From assembly GCF_040802235.1 (NCBI RefSeq), contig NC_133158.1, positions 154,330,401-154,394,400 on the forward strand: a DNA stretch of 64,000 nucleotides, given 5' to 3'. The translations under genes and the position numbers were made by a program. The notes under the pieces are model-generated. The model did no database searches and was not told where the DNA came from. It saw only the letters and a program-made list of their open reading frames with translations. Below are positions 1 to 9,359 of the stretch, piece by piece (position 1 is the first letter of the stretch; the number at the start of each line of letters is the position of its first letter). Source of the DNA: Manis javanica. Taxonomy: Eukaryota; Chordata; Mammalia; Pholidota; Manidae.

Positions 1-450
1 AAAGCTAAGCAGGGCTAAGAAAACTGAATACTCAAAAACCTTCCCCCCAACAAAAAATCACCTCCAGAAGGTTTAAAGATGATTTTACCATACCTCCAAA
101 GAATAGAAAATAAAAATTTTATAAACCATTTCATAGACCCAAAAGGGAAAGCTATTCAACTAATTCCATGAGGGTGGTATATATAACCTTGATACCAAAA
201 CTGAACAAAGAAAGTACAGTAAGAAAAATCATATGCCTTCTCATTTCAATGAATATGCAAAAATCCTAAATTAAAAAAATTGATAAACTAAAACTAGCAA
301 ACCTTTAAAAAAACTATAATCAAATAGTGCTTATTCTTAAATGTAAGATGATAATATAAAGTTTATAATATGATTCACCATATTAACTGATTACAAGTGA
401 AAAGGTACAAGATTATCTTAATGTATGCAGAAGAAGTATTTGAGAATTAA
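1..450 (+). repeat. Old L1 ORF2 fragment
   Basis: A-rich decayed sequence whose sense strand resembles the L1 ORF2 reverse-transcriptase region around 'CCTTGATACCAAAACTGA' (185-210), encoding a relic of the LIPKP motif. It is full of stops and indels. The left edge lies outside the window and the right edge is vague. The assignment rests on recognising this conserved segment; an alignment would be needed to name the subfamily. Confidence 0.6.
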
Positions 451-899
451 AGGAGGGGCTTATATATCGTATAAGATTGTCAAAGAAACCCCTCTGAAAA
501 ACTGACCTAAGTTGATATTTAAAGACTGAGGGTTCCTAAGTTGGGAGCTGTATTACACATTAGGAAACAATCCTGGTAAAGTTAAGTCCAGAAAGGCAAT
601 TTATTTTAAGGATATGGGAATACTCACAGGATTAAAAAGATGCTTGAAATACAGTCTTGTAAAGATTAATAACCAGTAGCTCTAATTGTCCCATGAAATC
701 AACATCCTCATCCTGACCGTACCATTCCAGCCATTTTCATCACTTTGCTCACAGTTCAAATTCCAGGGAAAGAGCCTTCCACTAGCTTACCTTGTGAATG
801 CATGTTTATCCCTTGATCAGGGTGCCTTAATTAGCTGTCCCATCAGATCACATACCAAAGGAGAGAAGTAAGGAAATTAGGATGATATCAAAAGAATAT
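451..899. other. Unannotated intergenic sequence
   Basis: AT-rich sequence. The only open frames are short and show no recognisable protein. I see no repeat family I can name. Confidence 0.5.
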
Positions 900-1760
900 A
901 GAATAAGTACTGAATAAGAGCATTGAAAGAATTGAAACAGCATATTCAAAGGCCCTGAGGCTGGAACAAGCCTGGCATATTTGAGGATAAGGAAGCCAAT
1001 GGGGCTAGAAAGTAATGAGAGAGGGTAAGAGTGATAGGAGATAAAGTTGTAATTGGGCATTACTATTCAATGTGTGACCCTTGACTGGCCAAATCCACCT
1101 TAGCTGGGAGCTTGTCAGAAATTCATATTCTCAGGCCCAAGCTGAGAATCAGATTTTCTGGGAGCCAGGCCTAGGAATCTGGGTTTTAATTAGTTCTCCA
1201 AGTAATTCTTCAACAAACTTCAATGCTTAAGTTTGGGAATCACTTATATAAAGTTTTGTGGTCCAAACAAAGAGCCTCCAGTTCTATCCTAAGGGCGACT
1301 AGGAATTTCAAGCAGAAGAGTGACATGATCTGATTTGTTTTTAAGAGAACCACCCTTGTATCAATATAAGAAATAAATTGAAGGAAGACATGAGTGAAAC
1401 AAAAAAACCAATCAGGAGATTGCTACAATAATCCAAGAAGATAATGATGGCAAATAAGGATGGAAAGAAATGGCCAGAATAAAGCTATATTTTGGAGTCC
1501 AAATTATGAGGATTTGCTGATGGATATGGAACATGAAGGAAAAGAGAAGAATTAACAATGACTCCCAGGTATCTGGTTTGTGCATTTGGGTGAGTGGTGG
1601 TACTATTTATGAGACCAAGAAAAATTTGGAGTGGACAAAGTTCAAGTTCACTTTTATACATGTTAAGATTGAGATGTCGAAATGGAGATGTACAGGAGGC
1701 AGCTGGATATAAAAAGGAGTGTTACAACAGGAAATATGAACTTAGGGATCTTCACTGAAA
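900..1760 (+). repeat. Ancient interspersed repeat, family unassigned
   Basis: Contains the recurrent mammalian repeat text 'GAGTGACATGATCTGATTT' (about 1318) and 'TGACTCCCAGGTATCTGG' (about 1559). Related pieces occur elsewhere here (31060-31300, 36640-36900, 37380-37900, 40140-40560, 41150-41400, 55090-55640). It is interrupted by a MER5A-like element at 1065-1245. I recognise it as an old dispersed repeat but cannot name the family without RepeatMasker. Confidence 0.5.
1065..1245 (+). mobile_element. MER5A-like hAT-Charlie MITE
   Basis: A ~180-bp non-autonomous DNA transposon relic. It shows 'GGGAGCTTGTCAGAAATTC', 'ATTCTCAGGCCC' and a terminal '...AAGTTTGGGAATCACT', the known MER5A layout. 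It sits inside the older repeat at 900-1760, whose text resumes on both sides, so it is a nested insertion. It has no coding capacity. Confidence 0.65.
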
Positions 1761-3084
1761 AAACAGCATTAAACAAACAGGAATGTATGAGATCACTTAC
1801 AAGCAGCCTCCTTTGCCGCATCTTAAAACCACTAAAATGTATTTAGAGCTAGCTTTTAGCATGTATTGAGCAGGTGGCCACCTACATGTTATGTTTTGAG
1901 GAATCCTTGGCTCCTAGCTCCGTAGTTTTTTCCACATAGAACCTTTACTGTGGTTATCTTAAATTCCCGCATTATTTTCTTTGGATTCAAAAAGGGCAGA
2001 TATTACAGATTTAATCATCAGCCATCAACACCTCGTATTTGTTAAGTTCTCCTCTCCCCCACCACTCTCTTGCAGATTGCAAGACCAAATTTTTCAAAGG
2101 AAAGTCTGCAGAATGGGAAACACTGAACAGAAAAGATGAGAACACAGAAGATCTGAGAAGGTACTGGCCTAATAAAATTTGATTCGATAATATTTAAGAC
2201 AAATTTTGATAAAATGGAGTTTTCTACACAATTTAGACACAGTATAGGGTACAACAGCCTGTTCAAGCAAAAGGAAAGAGGTAAGCATGATGTGCTTGAT
2301 TTTACTAAATAGGGCAGTGGTTGGGGTTAGAGTTTAATTCAACATTCTGAATTGATGTAAAACATTCCAACTAACACAATGATACTTAAACAGTACTGTA
2401 ATTAGCCTGCTGTTTGTTCTGTTTCAGTTAAGTTGACAATAAACTGTGTTTTACAACTGCTATTTCCCCAATACTGCTTGTTTTTCTTAATTGCAGATTT
2501 CTTTTCTGTTAGTGCTTGTTATTTCCTGTAGCAAGCACGAATTTATTCCAGCTATCAATTGCACAATTTCACTTCCTTAAAAGAGGCTTTGCATCTGGTG
2601 ACAAGCTCTGTAGTCTGGAACTTCTCCCAGCTTCTGTCCTGATTATATAGTTAAGTCTTATCAATCTTGGCAATTTAATGAAATGCATCTGCCCCTAGTT
2701 TGTTAATTTCCAAAAATAAAGACATGGGAGAACTGCTTAATTACATTTGCCATGTGTTCAGATGATCAGATTTTAAGGACTAGGTATGTTAGATTGTAAC
2801 AATAACCAAATAGTGGGAAAAAAACAGACATTGTATGAAAATTTGTAGAATTGATTCCTATTTTTAACCTTTTTGATTTTTACTTACAGTATTCTCGGTC
2901 TTATCCCTCTTCTACTTTATAATGATTTCACTCTTTATTTTTTGGTCTCTTCATGTTCAGTGCTAAGTAAATTTTAATTAGGCAGCTTATTCTCAAACCT
3001 TTCCAATCTTTCCTTCCACCATTGTTATGTCCAGTAGCCCTCTACCCGCAAGAGACCAGGGCTCTCAGAATATTCCCAGACTTT
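1761..3084. other. Unannotated intergenic sequence
   Basis: About 1.3 kb of unique-looking AT-rich DNA. A 74-codon minus-strand frame (2042-2266) has no recognisable product. Nothing here can be assigned. Confidence 0.5.
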
Positions 3085-3131
3085 TTATTGTTCCCACTGT
3101 TCCCCTTATTAATAACAGCAGCAGAAACACT
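3085..3131 (-). repeat. MIR, part 1 (split by L1 copy 1)
   Basis: Short stretch 'TTAATAACAGCAGCAGAAACACTG' in shortened form matches the start of a minus-strand MIR. The remainder continues at 11396-11580 beyond the L1. The two parts read as one MIR once the L1 and its target duplication are removed. Confidence 0.5.
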
Positions 3132-3146
3132 GTTTGGACCTTTTTT
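3132..3146. repeat. Left target-site duplication of L1 copy 1
   Basis: GTTTGGACCTTTTTT at the 3' side of the element pairs with GTTTGGAGCTTTTTT at 11381-11395. The copies are 15 bp with one mismatch. The T run merges with the element's poly(A) complement, so the exact border is uncertain by several bases. Confidence 0.65.
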
Positions 3147-3171
3147 TTTTTTTGAGAGGGCATCTCTCATA

Positions 3172-3177
3172 TTTATT
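3172..3177 (-). promoter_or_regulatory. Polyadenylation signal AATAAA ending the L1 copy 1 tail
   Basis: TTTATT on the + strand reads AATAAA on the element strand. It lies 19 nt before the terminal A-tract (3153-3141), a normal spacing for mRNA cleavage. This suggests that the retroviral signal, not the L1's own, defined the 3' end of the copied RNA. Confidence 0.75.
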
Positions 3178-3301
3178 GATCAAATGGTTGTTAACAACAA
3201 TAAAATTCAGTATAGGGGGGTCAATGCTCAATGTACAATCATTAATCCATCTCAAGCCTAACTCTCGTCAGTCTCCAATCTTCTGAAGCATAACGAACAA
3301 G

Positions 3302-3358
3302 TTCTTACATGGTGAACGAATTCTTACATAGTGAATAAATTCTTACATGGTGAACAGT
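3302..3358 (-). repeat. Three 19-bp tandem repeats in the LTR-like segment
   Basis: Units at 3302-3320, 3321-3339 and 3340-3358 all begin TTCTTACAT(A/G)GTGAA. Related repeats occur in the copy 2 tail at about 43405-43460. Direct repeats of this kind are common in retroviral U3 enhancers; that role is an inference here. Confidence 0.7.
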
Positions 3359-3476
3359 ACAAGGGCATTCATCACAGAAACTTTCAGTTTTGATCACGCA
3401 TTATGAACTATAAACAATCAGGTCAAATATGAATATTCATTTGATTTTTATACTTCATTTATATGTTCATCTCACA

Positions 3477-3487
3477 TTTCTCCCTTT
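3477..3487 (-). promoter_or_regulatory. Polypurine tract before the LTR-like segment
   Basis: AAAGGGAGAAA on the minus strand lies immediately upstream of TGTGAG. In retroviruses the polypurine tract primes plus-strand synthesis directly before the 3' LTR. In L1 copy 2 the matching site (about 43578-43588) has changed to a weaker purine run. Confidence 0.5.
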
Positions 3488-4126
3488 ATTATTATTATTA
3501 TTTTTATTTTTAATAAAATGCTGAAGTGGTACGTAGATGCAAGATAAAGGTAGAAAACATAGTTTGGTGTTGTAGGAGAGCAATTGTAGATGATCAGGTG
3601 TGTGCCTGTAGACTATGTGTTAATCCAAGCTAGACAAGGGCAATAAACCATCCACGGATGCAGAAGATTTCTCTCAAAGCAGGGGGGATGAGGTTCTGAG
3701 CCTCACCTCTGTTGATCCCCAATTTCTCACCTGATGGCCCCCCTGCGACTGTGTCTGTCTTAGGTTGTTCCTCCCTTGAGGAATCTTACCCGTCACTGGC
3801 TAACCAGTCATCTTCCGGGGCCATACAGGGAAATGTAAAGTTGGTAAGTGAGAGAGAAGCCATATTGTTTGAAAAGGTTAGCTTTTTACTTCTTTGCAGA
3901 TTTATGCCCTGTGGCTTCTATGCCCAGCACTTGTCTCGAGGTATCTTTACCACCTGGAGGAATTATGATACTCGGTAACTTCGATATGAGGCACGAATTC
4001 TATTTAAGGGTTGTAATTAGGAAGGAAGAAGAAAAGCTATAGAGGTAGCATATGGAAGAAAACATGGGAGGATTGATTATTTCTTTGACATATCTTCTTG
4101 TAGAGTACCTTAAGTATGTATAGGTT

Positions 4127-4600
4127 TTAAACTACTAATTTGCACACACATATTAACATAATAGGAATACGGTGACATAAACAAAGCAAATCTATAATTA
4201 CCATCCATCTCCAGTGAAGCCAAGAAAACCATTTAGGCACCCTAGGCATTTGTGAAAATTGGTCTATGATATGATGGATATTGTCCAACTGTACTTGAAC
4301 AGTCTGAGAAAAATCAGACAAATTAAAGCAGCCCATTTCTGGGTTCTGTTCACCTCCCATATATCCTTTTAACCATGGATAGTCTATAGTCATAAGATTT
4401 TGGAGTGCTACACCTTGCACCCCTCCCAACTCCTGGTTGAGTTCCAACAGTACAGATCCGGTCAAATTCGTTGTCTCACTGTATAAACATGCCAGCCTAG
4501 ACATCTCCCTCCTCATTCCAATGGCAAGTCCAGAAAACGGTGGGGTGAACGCAGCCACGACCGCAGCATCGCCTGGATCCCTGTGGAGGCTTTTTGATGA
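4127..4600 (-). pseudogene. Endogenous retroviral env transmembrane-subunit remnant (copy 1)
   Basis: A minus-strand frame is open from about 4600 to a stop at 4127. The first ATG (4516) would give about 129 codons. The product has an LQN-containing heptad region, then a Cys-Phe-Asn-Leu-Ser-Asp segment, a further amphipathic helix region and a C-terminal hydrophobic Trp-rich anchor (about 4240-4130). This order is that of a retroviral env TM ectodomain and membrane anchor of the gamma/alpha type. The surface subunit and signal peptide are missing. At the disulfide motif two cysteines expected for the class read as glycine, so it is not a normal TM. It lies ~750 nt past the L1 ORF2 stop on the same strand. 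Whether it is translated is unknown. Confidence 0.7.
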
Positions 4601-4796
4601 TCATCCCCCAGCACGAGTCCTCCAGAGAGTGCTGATGCCGGAAGCTCCTCCTCATATCGTATCTTAGTTCATTTTCTGGGAATCCAAGCTAGGCCTTGAT
4701 CTTCTGCATAGAAACAAACAGACCCTTTGCCCACACTTTGACATGCCCTCTATACCACTGTGCAGAACTCATTGGAGGTCAGCACACAGGGACTGC

Positions 4797-5007
4797 TTTT
4801 TTTTTTTTTATTAAGAGAAAGGAATATTATCAGAAAAGAGTACCTCCATAGCTGATCATCTGACACCCTTTAAATGATCAACATTAAGGATATTTAATGT
4901 TGAGTTCCATTGTGATGATGGATGCGTTGATCTTTGATTTACCAATAGTTTTATCCTATCAAGGAGTAATCCCCCTTTTCTTTCTTTCTTTCTTTCTTTT
5001 TTTTTTT
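4797..5007 (-). repeat. Internal A-tracts and 160-bp linker in L1 copy 1 tail
   Basis: Element-sense order: the usual L1 3' end, then an A-rich/AAAG run (5007-4972), a non-L1 segment (4971-4810) and a second A13 tract (4809-4797). L1 copy 2 has the same plan (45065-45046, 45045-44906, 44905-44893). Stacked A-tracts separated by unrelated segments are the signature expected of successive 3' transductions. Confidence 0.75.
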
Positions 5008-5348
5008 AATCTTTAATCTACACTTACATGAAGAATACTATATTTACTATGCTCTCCCCTATATCAGGTCCCCCCTAACAACCACATTAAGGTTACTGTC
5101 CATCAGCTTAGCAAAATGTTGTAGAATCCCTACTTGTCCTCTCTGTGTTGTGCAGCCCACCCTCCCCTTTCTCCCTCCCCCCCATGCATGCTAATCTTAA
5201 TACCCCCCTTCTTCTTCCCCCCCCTTATCCCTCCCTGCCCACCCATCCTCCCCAGTTCCTTTCCCTTTGGTACCTGTTAGTCCATTTTTGGGTTCTGTAA
5301 TTCTGCTGCTGTTTTGTTCCTTCGGTTTTTCTTTTGTTCTTATACTCC

Positions 5349-8300
5349 TCAGATGAGTGAAATCATTTGGTATTTCTCTTTCTCCACTTGGCTTATTTCA
5401 CTGAGCATAATATTCTCCAGCTCCATCCATGTTGCTGCAAATGGTTGGATTTTTCCACTCCTTATGGCTGAGTAGTATTTCATTGTGTATATGTACCACA
5501 TCTTCTTTATCCATTCATCTACTGATGGACATTTAGGTTGCTTCCAATTCTTGGCTATTGTAAATAGTGCTGCGATAAATATAGGGGTGCATCTGTCTTT
5601 CTCAAACTTGATTGCTGTGTTCTTAGGGTAAATTCCTAGGAGTGGAATTCCTGGGTCAAATGGTAGGTCTGTTTTGAGCATTTTGATGAACCTCCAAACT
5701 GCTTTCCACAATGGTTGAACTAATTTACATTCCCACCAGCAGTGTAGGAGGGTTCCCCTTTCTCCACAGCCTCGCCAACATTTGTTGTTGTTTGTCTCTT
5801 GGATGGCAGCTATCCTTACTGGTGTGAGGTGATACCTCATTGTAGTTTTAATTTGCATTTCTCTGATAATTAGCGATGTGGAGCATCTTTTCATGTGTCT
5901 CTTGGCCATCTGTATTTCTTTATTAGAGAATTGTCTGTTCAGTTCCTCTGCCCATTTTTTAATTGGGTTATTTGTTTTTTGTTTGTTGAGGCGTGTGAAC
6001 TCTTTATATATTCTGGACGTCAAGCCTTTATAGGATCTGTCATTTTCAAATATATTCTCCCATACTGTAGGGTTCCTTTTTGTTCTATTGATGATGTCTT
6101 TCGCTGTACAGAAGCTTTTCAGCTTAATGTAGTCCCGCTTGCTCATTTTTGCTGTTGTTTTCCTTGCCCGGGGAGATATGTTCAAGAAGAGGTCACTCAT
6201 GTTTATGTCTAAGAGGTTTTTGCCTGTGTTTTTTTCCAAGAGTTTAATGGTTTCATGACTTACATTCAGGTCTTTGATCCATTTTGAGTTTACCTTTGTA
6301 TATGGGGTTAGACAATGGTCCAGTTTCGTTCTCCTACATGTAGCTGTCCAGTTTTGCCAACACCATCTGTTGAAGAGACTGTCATTTTGCCATTGTATGT
6401 CCTTGGCTCCTTTATCAAATATTAATTGACCATATTTGTTTGGGTTAATGTCTGGAGTCTCTAATCTGTTCCACTGGTCTGTGGCTCTGTTCTTGTGCCA
6501 GTACCAAATTGTCTTGATTACTATGTCTTTGTAGTAGAGCTTGAAGTTGGGGAGTGAGATCCCCCCTACTTTATTCTTCTTTTTCAGGATTGCTTTGGCT
6601 ATTCGGGGTCTTTGGTATTTCCATATGAATTTTTGAATTATTTGTTCCAATTCATTGAAGAATGTTGCTGGTAATTTGAGAGGGATTGCATCAAATCTGT
6701 ATATTGCTTTGGGCAGGATGGCCGTTTTGACGATATTAATTCTTCCTAGCCATGAACATGGGATGAGTTTCCATTTGTTATTGTCCCCTTTAATTTCTCT
6801 TAAGAGTGACTTGTAGTTTTCAGAGTATAAGTCTTTCACTTCTTTGGTTAGGTTTATTCCTAGGTATTTTATTCTTTTTGATGCAATGGTGAATGGAATT
6901 GTTTTCCTGATTTCTCTTTCTATTGATTCATTGTTAGTGTATAGGAAAGCTACAGATTTCTGTGTGTTAATTTTGTATCCTGCAACTTTGCTGTATTCCG
7001 ATATCAGTTCTAATAGTTTTGGAGTGGAGTCTTTAGGGATTTTTATGTACAGTATCATATCATCTGCAAATAGTGACAGTTTAACTTCTTCTTTACCAAT
7101 CTGGATTCCTTGTATTTCTTTGTTTTGTCTGATTGCTCTGGCTAGGACCTCCAGTACTATGTTAAATAACAGTGGGGAGAGTGGGCATCCCTGTCTGGTT
7201 CCCGATCTCAGAGGAAATGCTTTCAGCTTCTCGCTGTTCAGTATAATTCTGGCTGTGGGTTTATCATATATGGCCTTTATTATGTTGAGGTACTTGCCCT
7301 CTATTCCCATTTTGCTGAGAGTTTTTATCATGAATGGATGTTGAATTTTGTCATATGCTTTTTCAGCATCTATGGAGATGATCATGTGGTTTTTGTCTTT
7401 CTTTTTGTTGATGTGGTGGATTATGTTGATGGATTTTCGAATGTTGTACCATCCTTGCATCCCTGGGATGAATCCCACTTGGTCATGGTGTATGATCCTT
7501 TTGATACACTGTTGAATTCTGTTTGCTAATATTTTATTGAGTATTTTTGCATCTACATTCATCAGGGATATTGGTCTGTAATTTTCTCTTTTGGTGGGGT
7601 CTTTGCCTGGTTTTGGTATTAGGGTGATGTTGGCTTCATAGAATGAGTTTGGGAGTATTCCCTCTTCTTCTATTTTTTGGAACACTTTTAGGAGAATGGG
7701 TATTATGTCTTCTCTGTGTGTCTGATAAAATTCCGAGGTAAATCCGTCTGGCCCCGGGGTTTTGATCTTGGGTAGTTCTTTGATTACCGTTTCAATTTCT
7801 TTGCTCGTAATTGGTTTGTTTAACTTTTGTGTTTCTTCCTTGGTCAGTCTTGGGAGGTTGTATTTTTCTAGGAAGTTGTCCATTTCTTCTAGGTTTTCCA
7901 GCTTGTTGGTATATAGGTTTTCATAGTAGTCTTTAATAATTCTTTGTATTTCTGTGGAGTCTGTCGTGATTTTTCCATTCTCATTTCTGATTATATTGAT
8001 TTGTGTTGATTCTCTTTTTCTCTTAATAAGTTGGGCTAGAGGCTTATCTATTTTGTTTATTCTCTCAAAGAACCAGCTCTTGGTTTCGTTGATTTTTGCT
8101 ATTGTTTTATTCTTCTCAATTTTGTTTATTTCTTCTCTGATCTTTATTATGTCCCTCCTTCTGCTGACTTTAGGCCTCATTTGTTCTTCTTTTTCCAGTT
8201 TCCATAATTGTGATGTTAGACTATTCATTTGGGATTGTTCTTCCTTCTTCAAGTGTGCCTGGATTGCTATATACTTTCCTCTTAAGACTGCTTTCGCTGC

Positions 8301-9191
8301 GTCCCACAGAAGTTGGGGCTTAGTGTTGTTGTTGTCATTTGTTTCTATATATTCCTTGATCTCTATTTTGATTTGTTGATTGATCCATTGATTATTTAGT
8401 AGCATGTTGTTAAGCCTCCATGTGTTTGTGAGCCTTTTTGTTTTCTTTGCAGAATTTATTTCTAGTTTTATACCTTTGTGGTCTGAAAAATTGGTTGGTA
8501 GAATTTCAATATTTTGGAATTTACTAAGGCTCTTTTTGTGAGCTAGTATGTGGTCTATTCTGGAGAATGTTCCATGTGCACTTGAGAAGAATGTATATCC
8601 TGTTGCTTTTGGATGTAGAGTTCTATAGATGTCTATTAGGTCCATCTGTTCTAGTGTGTTGTTCAGTGCCTGTGTGTCCTTACTTATTTTCTGCCCAGTG
8701 GATCTATCCTTTGGGGTGAGTGGTGTGTTGAAGTCTCCTAGAATGAATGCATTGCAGTCTATTTCCCTCTTTAATTCTGTTAGTATTTGCTTCACATATG
8801 CTGGTGCTCCTGTATTGGGTGCATATATATTTAGAATGGTTATATCCTCTTGTTGGACTGAGCCCTTTATCATTATGTAGTATCCTTCTTTATCTCTTGT
8901 TACTTTCTTTGTTTTCAAGTCTATTTTGTCTGATATTAGTACTGCAACCCCTGCTTTCTTCTCTCTGTTGTTTGCCTGAAATATGTTTTTCCATCCCTTG
9001 GCTTTTAGTCTATGCTTGTCTTTGGGCTTAAGGTGAGTCTCCTGTAAGCAGCATATAGATGGGTCTTGCTTTTTTATCCATTCTGTTACTCTGTGTCTTC
9101 TGATTGGTGCATTAAGTCCATTTACATTTAGGGTGACTATTGAGAGATATGTACTTATTGCCATTGCAGGCTTTAAATTCGTGGTTACCAA
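5349..9191 (-). CDS. L1 ORF2 protein (endonuclease-reverse transcriptase), uninterrupted
   Basis: A 1280-codon frame, about the normal L1 ORF2p length, without stops or frameshifts. The N-terminal APE-like endonuclease (about 15-245) shows LNVNGLN with Asn22, QETH with Glu51, GDFN (152-155), RIDHI (211-215) and SDH (236-238). The reverse transcriptase (about 480-780) shows SIDAEKAYD (606-614), [12 protein letters not shown] and the catalytic FADD at 708-711. The C-terminal cysteine-rich segment [18 protein letters not shown] is present. ORF2p nicks target DNA and reverse-transcribes the L1 RNA in cis at the nick. The usual start may be Met10 (MAISTY) rather than Met1. It lies 168 nt after the ORF1 stop, as in a bicistronic L1. 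Every key residue I can check is present, so it looks coding-competent; activity is not shown. Confidence 0.95.
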   Translation of the reverse strand: MVTTNLKPAMAISTYLSIVTLNVNGLNAPIRRHRVTEWIKKQDPSICCLQETHLKPKDKHRLKAKGWKNIFQANNREKKAGVAVLISDKIDLKTKKVTRDKEGYYIMIKGSVQQEDITILNIYAPNTGAPAYVKQILTELKREIDCNAFILGDFNTPLTPKDRSTGQKISKDTQALNNTLEQMDLIDIYRTLHPKATGYTFFSSAHGTFSRIDHILAHKKSLSKFQNIEILPTNFSDHKGIKLEINSAKKTKRLTNTWRLNNMLLNNQWINQQIKIEIKEYIETNDNNNTKPQLLWDAAKAVLRGKYIAIQAHLKKEEQSQMNSLTSQLWKLEKEEQMRPKVSRRRDIIKIREEINKIEKNKTIAKINETKSWFFERINKIDKPLAQLIKRKRESTQINIIRNENGKITTDSTEIQRIIKDYYENLYTNKLENLEEMDNFLEKYNLPRLTKEETQKLNKPITSKEIETVIKELPKIKTPGPDGFTSEFYQTHREDIIPILLKVFQKIEEEGILPNSFYEANITLIPKPGKDPTKRENYRPISLMNVDAKILNKILANRIQQCIKRIIHHDQVGFIPGMQGWYNIRKSINIIHHINKKKDKNHMIISIDAEKAYDKIQHPFMIKTLSKMGIEGKYLNIIKAIYDKPTARIILNSEKLKAFPLRSGTRQGCPLSPLLFNIVLEVLARAIRQNKEIQGIQIGKEEVKLSLFADDMILYIKIPKDSTPKLLELISEYSKVAGYKINTQKSVAFLYTNNESIEREIRKTIPFTIASKRIKYLGINLTKEVKDLYSENYKSLLREIKGDNNKWKLIPCSWLGRINIVKTAILPKAIYRFDAIPLKLPATFFNELEQIIQKFIWKYQRPRIAKAILKKKNKVGGISLPNFKLYYKDIVIKTIWYWHKNRATDQWNRLETPDINPNKYGQLIFDKGAKDIQWQNDSLFNRWCWQNWTATCRRTKLDHCLTPYTKVNSKWIKDLNVSHETIKLLEKNTGKNLLDINMSDLFLNISPRARKTTAKMSKRDYIKLKSFCTAKDIINRTKRNPTVWENIFENDRSYKGLTSRIYKEFTRLNKQKTNNPIKKWAEELNRQFSNKEIQMAKRHMKRCSTSLIIREMQIKTTMRYHLTPVRIAAIQETNNNKCWRGCGERGTLLHCWWECKLVQPLWKAVWRFIKMLKTDLPFDPGIPLLGIYPKNTAIKFEKDRCTPIFIAALFTIAKNWKQPKCPSVDEWIKKMWYIYTMKYYSAIRSGKIQPFAATWMELENIMLSEISQVEKEKYQMISLI

Positions 9192-9359
9192 AGGTTCAAG
9201 GTTAGCTTCTTTAGTATCTTACTGCCTAACTTAGCTCGCTTATTGAGCTGTTATATACACTGTCTGGAGATTCTTTTCTTCTCTCCCTTCTTACTCCTCC
9301 TCCTCCCTTCTTCATATGTTGTGTGTTTTGTTCTGTGCTCTTTTTAGGAGTGCTGCCAT

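Larger units (their letters stand above)
3154..3476 (-). mobile_element. 3'-truncated retroviral LTR (U3-R) at L1 copy 1 tail
   Basis: On the minus strand the segment begins TGTGAGATG directly after a purine-rich run (3487-3477, AAAGGGAGAAA), as a retroviral 3' LTR follows its polypurine tract. It ends in a poly(A) at 3153, 19 nt after AATAAA (3177-3172), so it would be U3 plus R without U5. It contains three 19-bp imperfect direct repeats. The same arrangement recurs in L1 copy 2. The LTR call is inferred from position, the TG start and the polyadenylation signal; no intact provirus is in the window to compare. Confidence 0.6.

Noticed and set aside
3302-3358. Short regularly spaced repeats as a CRISPR-like array
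   Set aside because: Only three 19-bp contiguous units without spacers, inside an LTR-like segment of a mammalian genome.
4127-4600. Env-like frame as a domesticated host gene (syncytin-like)
   Set aside because: Surface subunit and signal peptide are absent, motif cysteines are changed and the second copy is frameshifted; only a tail carried by the L1 is supported.
5895-9031. Many plus-strand open frames (for example 6844-7344, 7954-8379, 8629-8880)
   Set aside because: They lie opposite L1 ORF2 and read as its antisense shadow; hydrophobic composition follows from the complement of A-rich coding sequence.
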